Assembly: GCA_949285135.1 (NCBI GenBank)
Contig: CASDXO010000003.1
Coordinates: 1-52,927 of the forward strand
DNA from: an uncultured Phascolarctobacterium sp.
GTDB lineage: Bacteria; Bacillota; Negativicutes; Acidaminococcales; Acidaminococcaceae
Direction: 5' to 3'
DNA length: 52,927 bases
Below, in pieces: positions 46,605 through 52,927 of the stretch. Numbering within the stretch: the stretch's first letter is position 1; each line of letters opens with the position of its first letter. Below the pieces are notes generated by a model. That model saw nothing but the letters and a program-made list of their open reading frames with translations, was not told the origin of the DNA and made no database searches. Both the position numbers and the translations under genes were made by a program.

Positions 46605-48674
46605 ATGAAGATAAAAAAGATTACTATACAAAATTATAGAAAAATACATGATGCATTAATTGATATGGAAGATAATATAACAATAATTGCTGGTGCTAAT
46701 AATAGTGGTAAAACTTCTTTAGTTGAATTGTTTAATGCAATATTCGGTGAGAAAAAAGGAAAATTACGTGGTAACGATATTCCAGTAATAGAATATAAAA
46801 AGTGGGAAGACAAAGTATATCCTATTTTCTATCAAGGGTTTCTTGATAAAATGCCTAAAAATCAATTTTTAGAATATATTGACTCAAATATTCTTGCATC
46901 TGAAAATGAGAAATTAATACCTCCGCTTACAGTTAAAATACAGGTTGACTATGACAAAGATAAAGATGATATAAGATATTTTGCTGACTATATTATGGAA
47001 TTAGATCCTGATAATACTAGCTTTTATTTTGTTTATAAATATGAATTAAACAAATCATCTTTTAGGGAATCATTGGATACTCATTATGAAAAATTACTTT
47101 CTAGATTACAAAAAATAACTGGTGACGAAAAAAAGGATATAGACATAATTCGTTCTATTAAAGAAATACTTACTACATCATATTCTAATGCATGCGAAGA
47201 GAAAGTTTATTTTTGTGATAAAGATTATAGCAATGTCGTTCAATTAGAAATAACGGAATTTAAAAGGCTTTTTAATTATCGTCATATTATGGCGGGAAGA
47301 ACGTTAGATGATGAAAATTCTGATAGAAGTCATATACTTAGTAAAAATATGATTGACATAGCTAGTAGTGAAGAGGATTGGAAAGATTTTATTGGTAACC
47401 TTCCTGAACAAATTCTTTTGCCTATTCAAGATGCAAAAATTAAAGAAAAAGTACGCAAGGCATCTATAGAATCATTAAGTGATGCTATAGATGCCATAGC
47501 AAAAACTAATGGAGGGCAAACTGGTAATATTGTTATTGATATGGATATTACCGATGAATCAATTCAATCTTTTTTTAAGTCGATTACATGTGCAAAATAT
47601 CAGACAGATGACTGTTATTTAAGCGAATCTTCTCAAGGGCTGGGATATAGTAATCTTATCTATATTCATCTTCAGTTAGAAAAATTTAGAAAAACTATTA
47701 ATAAATATATTGTAAATTTTTTTATCATAGAAGAGCCAGAAGCACATATGCATCCTCAAATGCAAAATGTTTTTACAAAGTATCTGCTAAAGTATTATAA
47801 AAATATAGGGAATATTCAAGGTATCCTTACTACACATTCACATGAAGTGGTTAGAAATGCAAATATTTCACAACTTAGAGTATTAAGACAGCTCTCAGCT
47901 TTTGAATGTAAGATATATGATTTGAAGAAGTTTTGTAAAAATATAGAAGGTAATAAAAGCCAACTTGAATTTTATGATTTACTTTATACTATTAATTTTC
48001 CTGATATTATATTCGCTGATAAAATTATCTTGTATGAAGGTGACACTGAAAGAATGTTAATAAAGGATGTGTTGAAAAAAGATAAAGAGTACGAAGATTT
48101 AAGCAATCAATATCTTTCTTTTGTTCAAGTAGGTGGAGCATATGCTTACAATTATAGAGATATTATTGATTTTCTAAAAATTAAAGCTGTATTAATTACA
48201 GATATAGATTATAACAAAGCAGCTAAGACCAAAGAAACAATTTTGTCTTCAACTACGACTAATGAGACAATAAAAAAATTTGCAATAGAAATGGTGAGTA
48301 TTGAACAAGTAACAGTTGAGGATTTGTATAAATGGAAAGATGATTCTTCATCAATAGTCATTAATACTATTTATCTTGCTTTTCAGGGTAAAAATGATGG
48401 TATGGCACGAACGTTGGAAGAAGCAATGTTGGCTAAATATTATAACGTTTCTGTAATAGAACAAAAACAAAAAGAAGACTGGAAAGAGTTACGGAAAAAT
48501 GACAAATTAAAATATACAATACCAAAGGATGGAGACGAATGTAACATCAGAGATATTGTCGCTCATACTTCGGATAAAAAAACTGATTTCATGTATTCTG
48601 TAATTTTAAATCGTTTATCTGAACAAATGCTACCTAGTTATATAGCGGAGGCTTTAAAATGGCTGGCAAAATAA
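46605..48674 (+). CDS. OLD-family ATPase-nuclease, GajA-like
   Basis: The 689-aa protein has an N-terminal ABC-type ATPase: Walker A GANNSGKTS (residues 30-38), a signature-like SESSQGLGYSN near 341-351 and Walker B FFIIEEPEAHMHPQ near 372-385. A C-terminal TOPRIM domain follows, with LYEGDTE near 475-481 and ITDID near 531-535. That order is the OLD nuclease architecture. With the overlapping UvrD-like gene it matches Gabija (GajA-GajB). It is longer than the roughly 580 residues I recall for the characterised GajA, so it may be a divergent class-2 OLD protein. The gene is strongly AT-rich compared with hsdR and hsdM. Confidence 0.82.
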   Translation: MKIKKITIQNYRKIHDALIDMEDNITIIAGANNSGKTSLVELFNAIFGEKKGKLRGNDIPVIEYKKWEDKVYPIFYQGFLDKMPKNQFLEYIDSNILASENEKLIPPLTVKIQVDYDKDKDDIRYFADYIMELDPDNTSFYFVYKYELNKSSFRESLDTHYEKLLSRLQKITGDEKKDIDIIRSIKEILTTSYSNACEEKVYFCDKDYSNVVQLEITEFKRLFNYRHIMAGRTLDDENSDRSHILSKNMIDIASSEEDWKDFIGNLPEQILLPIQDAKIKEKVRKASIESLSDAIDAIAKTNGGQTGNIVIDMDITDESIQSFFKSITCAKYQTDDCYLSESSQGLGYSNLIYIHLQLEKFRKTINKYIVNFFIIEEPEAHMHPQMQNVFTKYLLKYYKNIGNIQGILTTHSHEVVRNANISQLRVLRQLSAFECKIYDLKKFCKNIEGNKSQLEFYDLLYTINFPDIIFADKIILYEGDTERMLIKDVLKKDKEYEDLSNQYLSFVQVGGAYAYNYRDIIDFLKIKAVLITDIDYNKAAKTKETILSSTTTNETIKKFAIEMVSIEQVTVEDLYKWKDDSSSIVINTIYLAFQGKNDGMARTLEEAMLAKYYNVSVIEQKQKEDWKELRKNDKLKYTIPKDGDECNIRDIVAHTSDKKTDFMYSVILNRLSEQMLPSYIAEALKWLAK

Positions 48675-50605
48675 AAAATTGTTTTTTAGTGAATGCGGCT
48701 GCTGGCAGTGGGAAGACTACAAAAATAAAATCTATGATAAAAAGTTTTCTTGAGGAAGATAAGAAAAATAATATTTTGTGTATTACCTATACGAATAGGG
48801 CAGCAGATGAGTTGGCAGAAGGATTTGATATCAATAGATTATACGTGGGAACAATACATTCATTTCTCCATAGTTTCATGAAAAATTATTTTAAACATAA
48901 AGATATATTAAAATTATATTTTGATTTTTTTGGCAAAAGTATATTGGAGAGAATTACAAATGTGGAGAATAAAAAAAATATAGAAGAAAGTAATCAAAAG
49001 TATATAGAAAAATATGGGCAATTAAATCTTGATATTATCAAAGAAAATATTAAATGTATTTCGTATAATGAGTCTCAATTTAGTACATTATATTATGGTG
49101 GATTGTCACATGATGACTTAATTGCTTTTTCAAAATATGTTTTTGATAACTATCCGATTATGCTTAAAAGATTATCCTCTAAGTATCAATATATTTTTAT
49201 TGATGAATATCAAGATACTATGGCGGAAGTTTTAAAAATTTTTTTTGAGAGTGTTAAAGAATCTTCAAGTGAATTATATTTATTTGGAGATCGCATGCAG
49301 CAGATTTATAAAAATTACGATGGTTCATTTGAAGAACAGTTTAATCTTTTTGATGACACTCAATTATTATCTACTAATTATCGTTCGGTGGAAGAAATTG
49401 TAAGTATTTTGAATAAAATATATAATGACAAATGTTTTATTCAAAAAGTTTCAGAGTCAATGAAAGAGGTAATACCAGATTTTTTGCCTAGAGTGGTAAT
49501 AAGTAATAACGTTGAGTCATATATTAGAAATATAAAATTAGAGAATCCTAATACATTGGTTTTATATATTCTCAATAAAGAACGGTTTAAAGATATTGGA
49601 GTATCTAACCTTTACCAAGCGTTTTTCAATATGAGAAAATATTCATTTGGGAAAAATTATTCACCTGCAGATGTTTTAACTACATCATACAATGATAATC
49701 CTGACTCATTTTTAAAATTATTATATTGTGTAACAGAAATGGAAGAGCATTTTAGAAAACAACAATATGGAGTTATAGTAAAAATTTTAAAATCAAACAA
49801 ATCAATGTTTTCAAAAGAAGCTTGTTGCATACAAAAACATTCAGATAAAGAGAGATTATTTGATAATCTAAAAAAATTTTTCTGTGTTTTTGAAGATACA
49901 AATAAAACTATATCTGATTTAATTGATATATTAAAAAGTACTTCCTTTTTGGAAGAGTCTTATATAAATGAAATTTTATCTGATGAAGATAACGCACAAG
50001 TTCTTGATGTTCCTGCTATTGAGTTAAAGCGAATTGTCGAATATTTAGATAGTCCAAAAGTGTCTACTCAACATGGCGTAAAAGGAGAAAGCCATGATAG
50101 CGTGTTATTTGTTGCAGATGATAGTATGAATAATCCTTTGGTTCATATGTATAGTTTCTTTGAGATGTGGGGAAGATTACAAGTATCTTTAAAGTCATTT
50201 AATGAATTTTATTATGCTTATTGTAAAGAAATTATTGATTTACAAAATAAAATTGGGATGAAGCCAAATGAGTTAAAAAAGGAATCTTATTTGGTTAATA
50301 AAAGCTGTATTGAAAATAAACTTAAAGAAATCCAATCTGAATTTTATGGTAATCCATATTTTTCCTTTTTGTATGAAGAACTCTATGGCAAGTATTTTAA
50401 CAAACCAGGAGTAACTGCAGCCAAAGATTGTTTAAAGGATAGTACAATGTTTGGAGTTTTAAGTGCATATAAACTTTTTTATGTTGGTTGTTCTCGAGCA
50501 AGAAGAAATTTAACTATATTATTAGATAGGTCAAAAATAAAAGGTGATTTATCTATATTAAAAGCAAAGCTTATTGAAATTGGTTTCAAAGTAGAAGAAG
50601 TATAA
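48659..50605 (+). CDS. UvrD/PcrA-like superfamily 1 helicase, GajB-like
   Basis: The 648-aa protein contains the SF1A motif set: Walker A AAAGSGKTT (about 13-21), TYTNRAADEL, IDEYQDT (about 181-187), LFGDRMQQIY, NYRS (about 240-243), STQHGVKGE (about 468-476) and LFYVGCSRARRNL (about 605-617). The segment between motifs IV and V is long and unfamiliar. It overlaps the OLD-nuclease gene by 16 nt, so the products are co-translated. In Gabija the helicase partner forms a large complex with the nuclease. It is larger than the roughly 490-residue GajB I recall. Very AT-rich, consistent with transfer. Confidence 0.82.
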   Translation: MAGKIKNCFLVNAAAGSGKTTKIKSMIKSFLEEDKKNNILCITYTNRAADELAEGFDINRLYVGTIHSFLHSFMKNYFKHKDILKLYFDFFGKSILERITNVENKKNIEESNQKYIEKYGQLNLDIIKENIKCISYNESQFSTLYYGGLSHDDLIAFSKYVFDNYPIMLKRLSSKYQYIFIDEYQDTMAEVLKIFFESVKESSSELYLFGDRMQQIYKNYDGSFEEQFNLFDDTQLLSTNYRSVEEIVSILNKIYNDKCFIQKVSESMKEVIPDFLPRVVISNNVESYIRNIKLENPNTLVLYILNKERFKDIGVSNLYQAFFNMRKYSFGKNYSPADVLTTSYNDNPDSFLKLLYCVTEMEEHFRKQQYGVIVKILKSNKSMFSKEACCIQKHSDKERLFDNLKKFFCVFEDTNKTISDLIDILKSTSFLEESYINEILSDEDNAQVLDVPAIELKRIVEYLDSPKVSTQHGVKGESHDSVLFVADDSMNNPLVHMYSFFEMWGRLQVSLKSFNEFYYAYCKEIIDLQNKIGMKPNELKKESYLVNKSCIENKLKEIQSEFYGNPYFSFLYEELYGKYFNKPGVTAAKDCLKDSTMFGVLSAYKLFYVGCSRARRNLTILLDRSKIKGDLSILKAKLIEIGFKVEEV

Positions 50606-50769
50606 ATTAATATTGAAATTTAACTGTTTGACTGATACATATAATTAATATTTCTTTTATTCAAATCAGTGTAGTAAATAAATCGTTAAATTTTTGAATA
50701 AATTAGTTGTCTGTTTTGATATAGTAAAGGATTATTTGCCTTGCTTGATAAAGGTTATCTAAAAATCCC

Positions 50770-50798
50770 TTGCAATAACGGCTAAAAAACGGTAAAAT
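50770..50798 (+). promoter_or_regulatory. Promoter of the SCIFF locus
   Basis: TTGCAA (50770-50775), 17-nt spacer, TAAAAT (50793-50798), 35 nt before the peptide start. The preceding 50606-50769 is AT-rich, and I see no gene or clear terminator in it. Confidence 0.6.
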
Positions 50799-50833
50799 AA
50801 TTTAAAGAATAATAAATTTTGGAGGTATTCATG

Positions 50834-50980
50834 ATGAGAAAACATATTAAAACTGTTAATAAAGCTATGCTGAACAAAACTCTCCGCACCGGCGGCTGCG
50901 GCGAATGCCCGGCTTCCTGCCAATCCGCTTGCAAAACTTCCTGCACCGTTGGCAACCAGGTTTGCGAACACAGCAAATAA
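50834..50980 (+). CDS. SCIFF six-cysteine ranthipeptide precursor
   Basis: This 48-aa precursor begins MRKHIKTVNKAMLNKTLRTG and continues into a core with six cysteines: CGECPASCQSACKTSC, then TVGNQVCEHSK. Spacing C-x2-C-x3-C-x3-C-x3-C-x6-C is that of the SCIFF family (six cysteines in forty-five residues). The family is a thioether-bridged peptide made by the neighbouring radical SAM enzyme. ATG 50834 is 8 nt from ggagg; ATG 50831 is also in frame. GC content returns to the chromosomal level here, so the locus is probably not part of the defence island. Confidence 0.92.
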   Translation: MRKHIKTVNKAMLNKTLRTGGCGECPASCQSACKTSCTVGNQVCEHSK

Positions 50981-50994
50981 TTTGTAATAATTGC

Positions 50995-51024
50995 AGCTCC
51001 CTGTATGTTGCAGGGAGCTTTTTA
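50995..51024 (+). terminator. Attenuator between SCIFF peptide and maturase
   Basis: The stem agctccctg (50995-51003) with cagggagct (51011-51019) is followed by four T. Partial termination here would give more precursor than enzyme, the usual need in such loci. Confidence 0.85.
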
Positions 51025-51050
51025 CTGTTTAGGGCGAAAGGTGGAAACTT

Positions 51051-52448
51051 ATGCTTATACATAAAATGCGTTTAGATGATAATATGGCGGTGCTGGACGT
51101 TAACAGCGGCGCAGTGCATCTTGTGGACGAGGTTATCTACGATTTGCTTGATTATTATGATGGCAGCAACGATGAAGCAGCAGTTGCCGCTTTAAAAGAC
51201 CGTTATAGTGAAGAAGATCTGCGCGATGCGCTGCAGGAGCTGCACGGACTGCAGGAAGAAGGCCTGCTGTTCAGTCCTGCTTTTGATGTGCCGCCCACTT
51301 TTTCTGAAACGCCGATTTTAAAATCTCTGTGCCTGCACGTTGCCCATGACTGCAACTTGCGCTGCGGCTACTGCTTTGCCGGTACCGGAGATTTTGGCGG
51401 CTGCCGTGAGCTGATGAGCAAGGAAACCGCGGAAAAGGCAGTGGAATTTGCCATTAAAGGCAGCCGTCAGCGCCATAATCTGGAGCTTGACCTTTTTGGC
51501 GGCGAACCGCTGATGAATTATGATGTTGTGCAGCATATCGTCAACTATGTGCGTAAAAGGGAAAAGGAAACAGGCAAAAATATTAAACTGACCCTTACTA
51601 CCAACGGCACTTTGCTGAATGATGAAAATATCAAATTCCTCAATGATAACCGTGTTATGCTGGTGCTGAGCCTGGACGGTAAAAAGGAAACCCATGACGC
51701 CATGCGTCCGTTCCCCAATAAGACAGGCAGCTATGATGCGGCTGTGCGCGGCTTTAAGAAGGTTATCGACAGCCGCAAAGGCAAAAACTACTATCTGCGC
51801 GGCACTTATACCCATTTCAGCCGTCATTTTGCCGACGAGGTACTGGACATGCTTAAAGTAGGCCGCGAAATTTCCGTCGAGCCGGTAGTGGGCATTGACG
51901 AACCTTATGTACTTACCGAAGAAGATTTACCCGTATTATTTGAAGAATATGACAAGCTGGCGCGCGCTTATCTGGAAAAACGCCGCAATGGTGAGCCGTT
52001 TGACTTCTTCCATTTCAATGTGGCGCTGGACAATGGCCCCTGCGTGGCTAAACGTCTGGCAGGCTGCGGTGCGGGGCACGAATATTTTGCCATCACTCCC
52101 GAGGGAGATATCTATCCCTGCCATCAGTTTGTCGGTCGTGAGCAGTACAAGCTGGGCACCCTTGACACCGGCGTGGTAAAAAATGACTTGGTGCAGAAAT
52201 TCCGTCATACCCATGTTATGACGAAGCCCGAATGCAGCAAATGCTGGGCGCGTTTCTTCTGCAGCGGCGGCTGCCATGCCAATGCTGACCTGATTAACGG
52301 CGACATCAGCAAGCCTTATGAATACGGCTGCAAGCTCCAGAAAAAACGTCTGGAATGCGCAATCATTATTCAGGCACTTTTGGCTGCCGAAGCACAGGAA
52401 GGCAAGGATCTGCGTCCGCATATCAACAATTTTACCTACGAAAAATAA
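51051..52448 (+). CDS. SCIFF peptide radical SAM maturase (thioether-forming)
   Basis: The 465-aa enzyme has an N-terminal peptide-binding region (about 1-90, RiPP recognition-like). The radical SAM motif is C-x3-C-x2-C (HDCNLRCGYCFAGTG, about 99-113). Two Cys-rich blocks typical of SPASM/twitch auxiliary clusters follow: GPCVAKRLAGCGAGHEYF...PEGDIYPCHQF and PECSKCWARFFCSGGCHANAD. It should form Cys sulfur to alpha/beta/gamma-carbon crosslinks in the SCIFF peptide. It is adjacent to and downstream of the precursor, and its own terminator follows. Confidence 0.93.
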   Translation: MLIHKMRLDDNMAVLDVNSGAVHLVDEVIYDLLDYYDGSNDEAAVAALKDRYSEEDLRDALQELHGLQEEGLLFSPAFDVPPTFSETPILKSLCLHVAHDCNLRCGYCFAGTGDFGGCRELMSKETAEKAVEFAIKGSRQRHNLELDLFGGEPLMNYDVVQHIVNYVRKREKETGKNIKLTLTTNGTLLNDENIKFLNDNRVMLVLSLDGKKETHDAMRPFPNKTGSYDAAVRGFKKVIDSRKGKNYYLRGTYTHFSRHFADEVLDMLKVGREISVEPVVGIDEPYVLTEEDLPVLFEEYDKLARAYLEKRRNGEPFDFFHFNVALDNGPCVAKRLAGCGAGHEYFAITPEGDIYPCHQFVGREQYKLGTLDTGVVKNDLVQKFRHTHVMTKPECSKCWARFFCSGGCHANADLINGDISKPYEYGCKLQKKRLECAIIIQALLAAEAQEGKDLRPHINNFTYEK

Positions 52449-52470
52449 GCCTTTACGGCTGTTTTGACGT

Positions 52471-52501
52471 AACCGGCACGTTTTTACGTGCCGGTTTTTG
52501 C
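52471..52501 (+). terminator. Terminator after the SCIFF maturase
   Basis: The stem aaccggcacg (52471-52480) with cgtgccggtt (52487-52496) is followed by T. Confidence 0.9.
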
Positions 52502-52750
52502 TTTTTATATGGCAAGCAGCGATAAAAATAAAAAGCTTTTGCTGTATATTTTTTAAAAAGTTTTTTACTTTTTCAGGTATTTTTTTAGGAAAAAAACGGC
52601 TGAATGCAGCTTTTTTAGTAAAAAATATCATAAATTTTCAGGGAAATTACAGCGCTGCAAAGGCAGGTATAGCAGACATCTGTAAAACAACCATGCCGGG
52701 AGTGTCAGAAGAAAAAAGCAAAAAAGAATAAAAAAGTTGTAAAAAAGGTG
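52502..52750 (+). other. AT-rich spacer before the rRNA operon
   Basis: I see no supported gene here. The frame at 52498-52731 begins within the terminator T-run, has no ribosome-binding site and is compositionally biased. Confidence 0.6.
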
Positions 52751-52779
52751 TTGACAGAAGAGATGAGGGGTGGTATTAT
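52751..52779 (+). promoter_or_regulatory. rRNA operon promoter
   Basis: Perfect TTGACA (52751-52756), 17-nt spacer and TATTAT (52774-52779), preceded by an A/T-rich stretch (about 52700-52750) that could act as an UP element. Transcription would begin near 52786. Confidence 0.88.
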
Positions 52780-52785
52780 ATACAA

Positions 52786-52918
52786 GTCGCTGAGATACAG
52801 CGAGAACCTTGAAAACTGAACATCAACCTAAACAAAGCGAATGTGCGGGTCGAGCGCAAGCTTGACCAAGTCAATTAATTTCTTTAATAACAAGAGCCAA
52901 TCGGTTCTTCAATAAACT
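52786..52918 (+). promoter_or_regulatory. 16S rRNA leader
   Basis: The leader includes an antitermination-like segment (ccttgaaaactgaaca, 52807-52822) resembling Firmicute boxA/leader sequences. A GNRA-capped hairpin follows (ggtcgagc 52848-52855, gcaa, gcttgacc 52860-52867), and then tttctttaataaca near 52879-52892. These are typical rrn leader elements for antitermination and processing. Confidence 0.7.
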
Positions 52919-52927
52919 TTATTGGAG
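52919..52927 (+). rRNA. 16S rRNA, first nine bases
   Basis: The last nine bases, ttattggag, align with the mature 5' end of bacterial 16S rRNA just before AGTTTGATC. The rest lies beyond the window. The call rests on this match plus the promoter and leader. Confidence 0.6.

Noticed and set aside
46605..50605. PARIS (AriA/AriB) or a plain DNA-repair pair as identity of the OLD/UvrD genes
   Set aside because: The second protein has full SF1A helicase motifs, which AriB does not have, and the pair lies inside an AT-rich defence island rather than beside repair genes.
52498..52731. A 77-aa open frame before the rRNA promoter
   Set aside because: Starts in a terminator T-run, lacks a ribosome-binding site, and is Phe/Lys-rich from AT composition.

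Overview
The window looks like a chromosome segment of a diderm Firmicute (class Negativicutes). The ribosomal-protein/rpoA cluster, rapZ-yvcK-whiA cluster and SCIFF locus are Firmicute-like, yet a complete outer-membrane autotransporter is encoded. An Acidaminococcaceae/Phascolarctobacterium-like genus is my guess only. No marker gene is complete enough here to settle it.

Layout. (1) 1-14,740: the end of tuf, then the S10-spc-alpha superoperon (rpsJ to rplQ, with secY, adk, infA and rpoA), all on + and closed by two tandem terminators. No map gene lies between adk and infA. (2) 14,848-23,990: a metabolic/transport block of a MATE transporter, an HD hydrolase, an NAD-type glutamate dehydrogenase and a branched-chain amino-acid ABC transporter (livKHMGF). 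Two palindromes resembling Rex (NADH-sensor) operators flank gdhA. This block separates rplQ from its usual followers ecfA1-ecfA2-ecfT-truA-rplM-rpsI (24,088-28,331). (3) 28,332-35,968: an AT-rich gap with unusual repeats, a GGYS-repeat autotransporter, a small unknown protein convergent with a minus-strand His/Tyr/Cys-rich secreted peptide, a two-gene chromate-type transporter, a second MATE protein, and bioB with a candidate BirA operator. (4) 36,126-40,867: rapZ-yvcK-whiA, a polysaccharide deacetylase and an unknown 220-aa protein. (5) 40,957-50,605: a defence island of a small XRE regulator, type I restriction hsdR-hsdM-hsdS, and a two-gene OLD-nuclease/UvrD-helicase module that looks like an enlarged Gabija system. 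The last two genes and the HsdS target-recognition domains are much more AT-rich than their surroundings. (6) 50,770-52,496: a SCIFF six-cysteine peptide with its radical SAM maturase. (7) 52,751-52,927: a strong rRNA promoter and leader; the window ends within the first bases of a 16S rRNA gene.

How they fit together: the first 14.7 kb is core translation and secretion. The gdhA-liv region suggests amino-acid uptake and glutamate catabolism under possible redox control. The 41-50.6 kb region is layered anti-phage defence, probably acquired. The SCIFF pair is a small ranthipeptide locus directly upstream of an rRNA operon.
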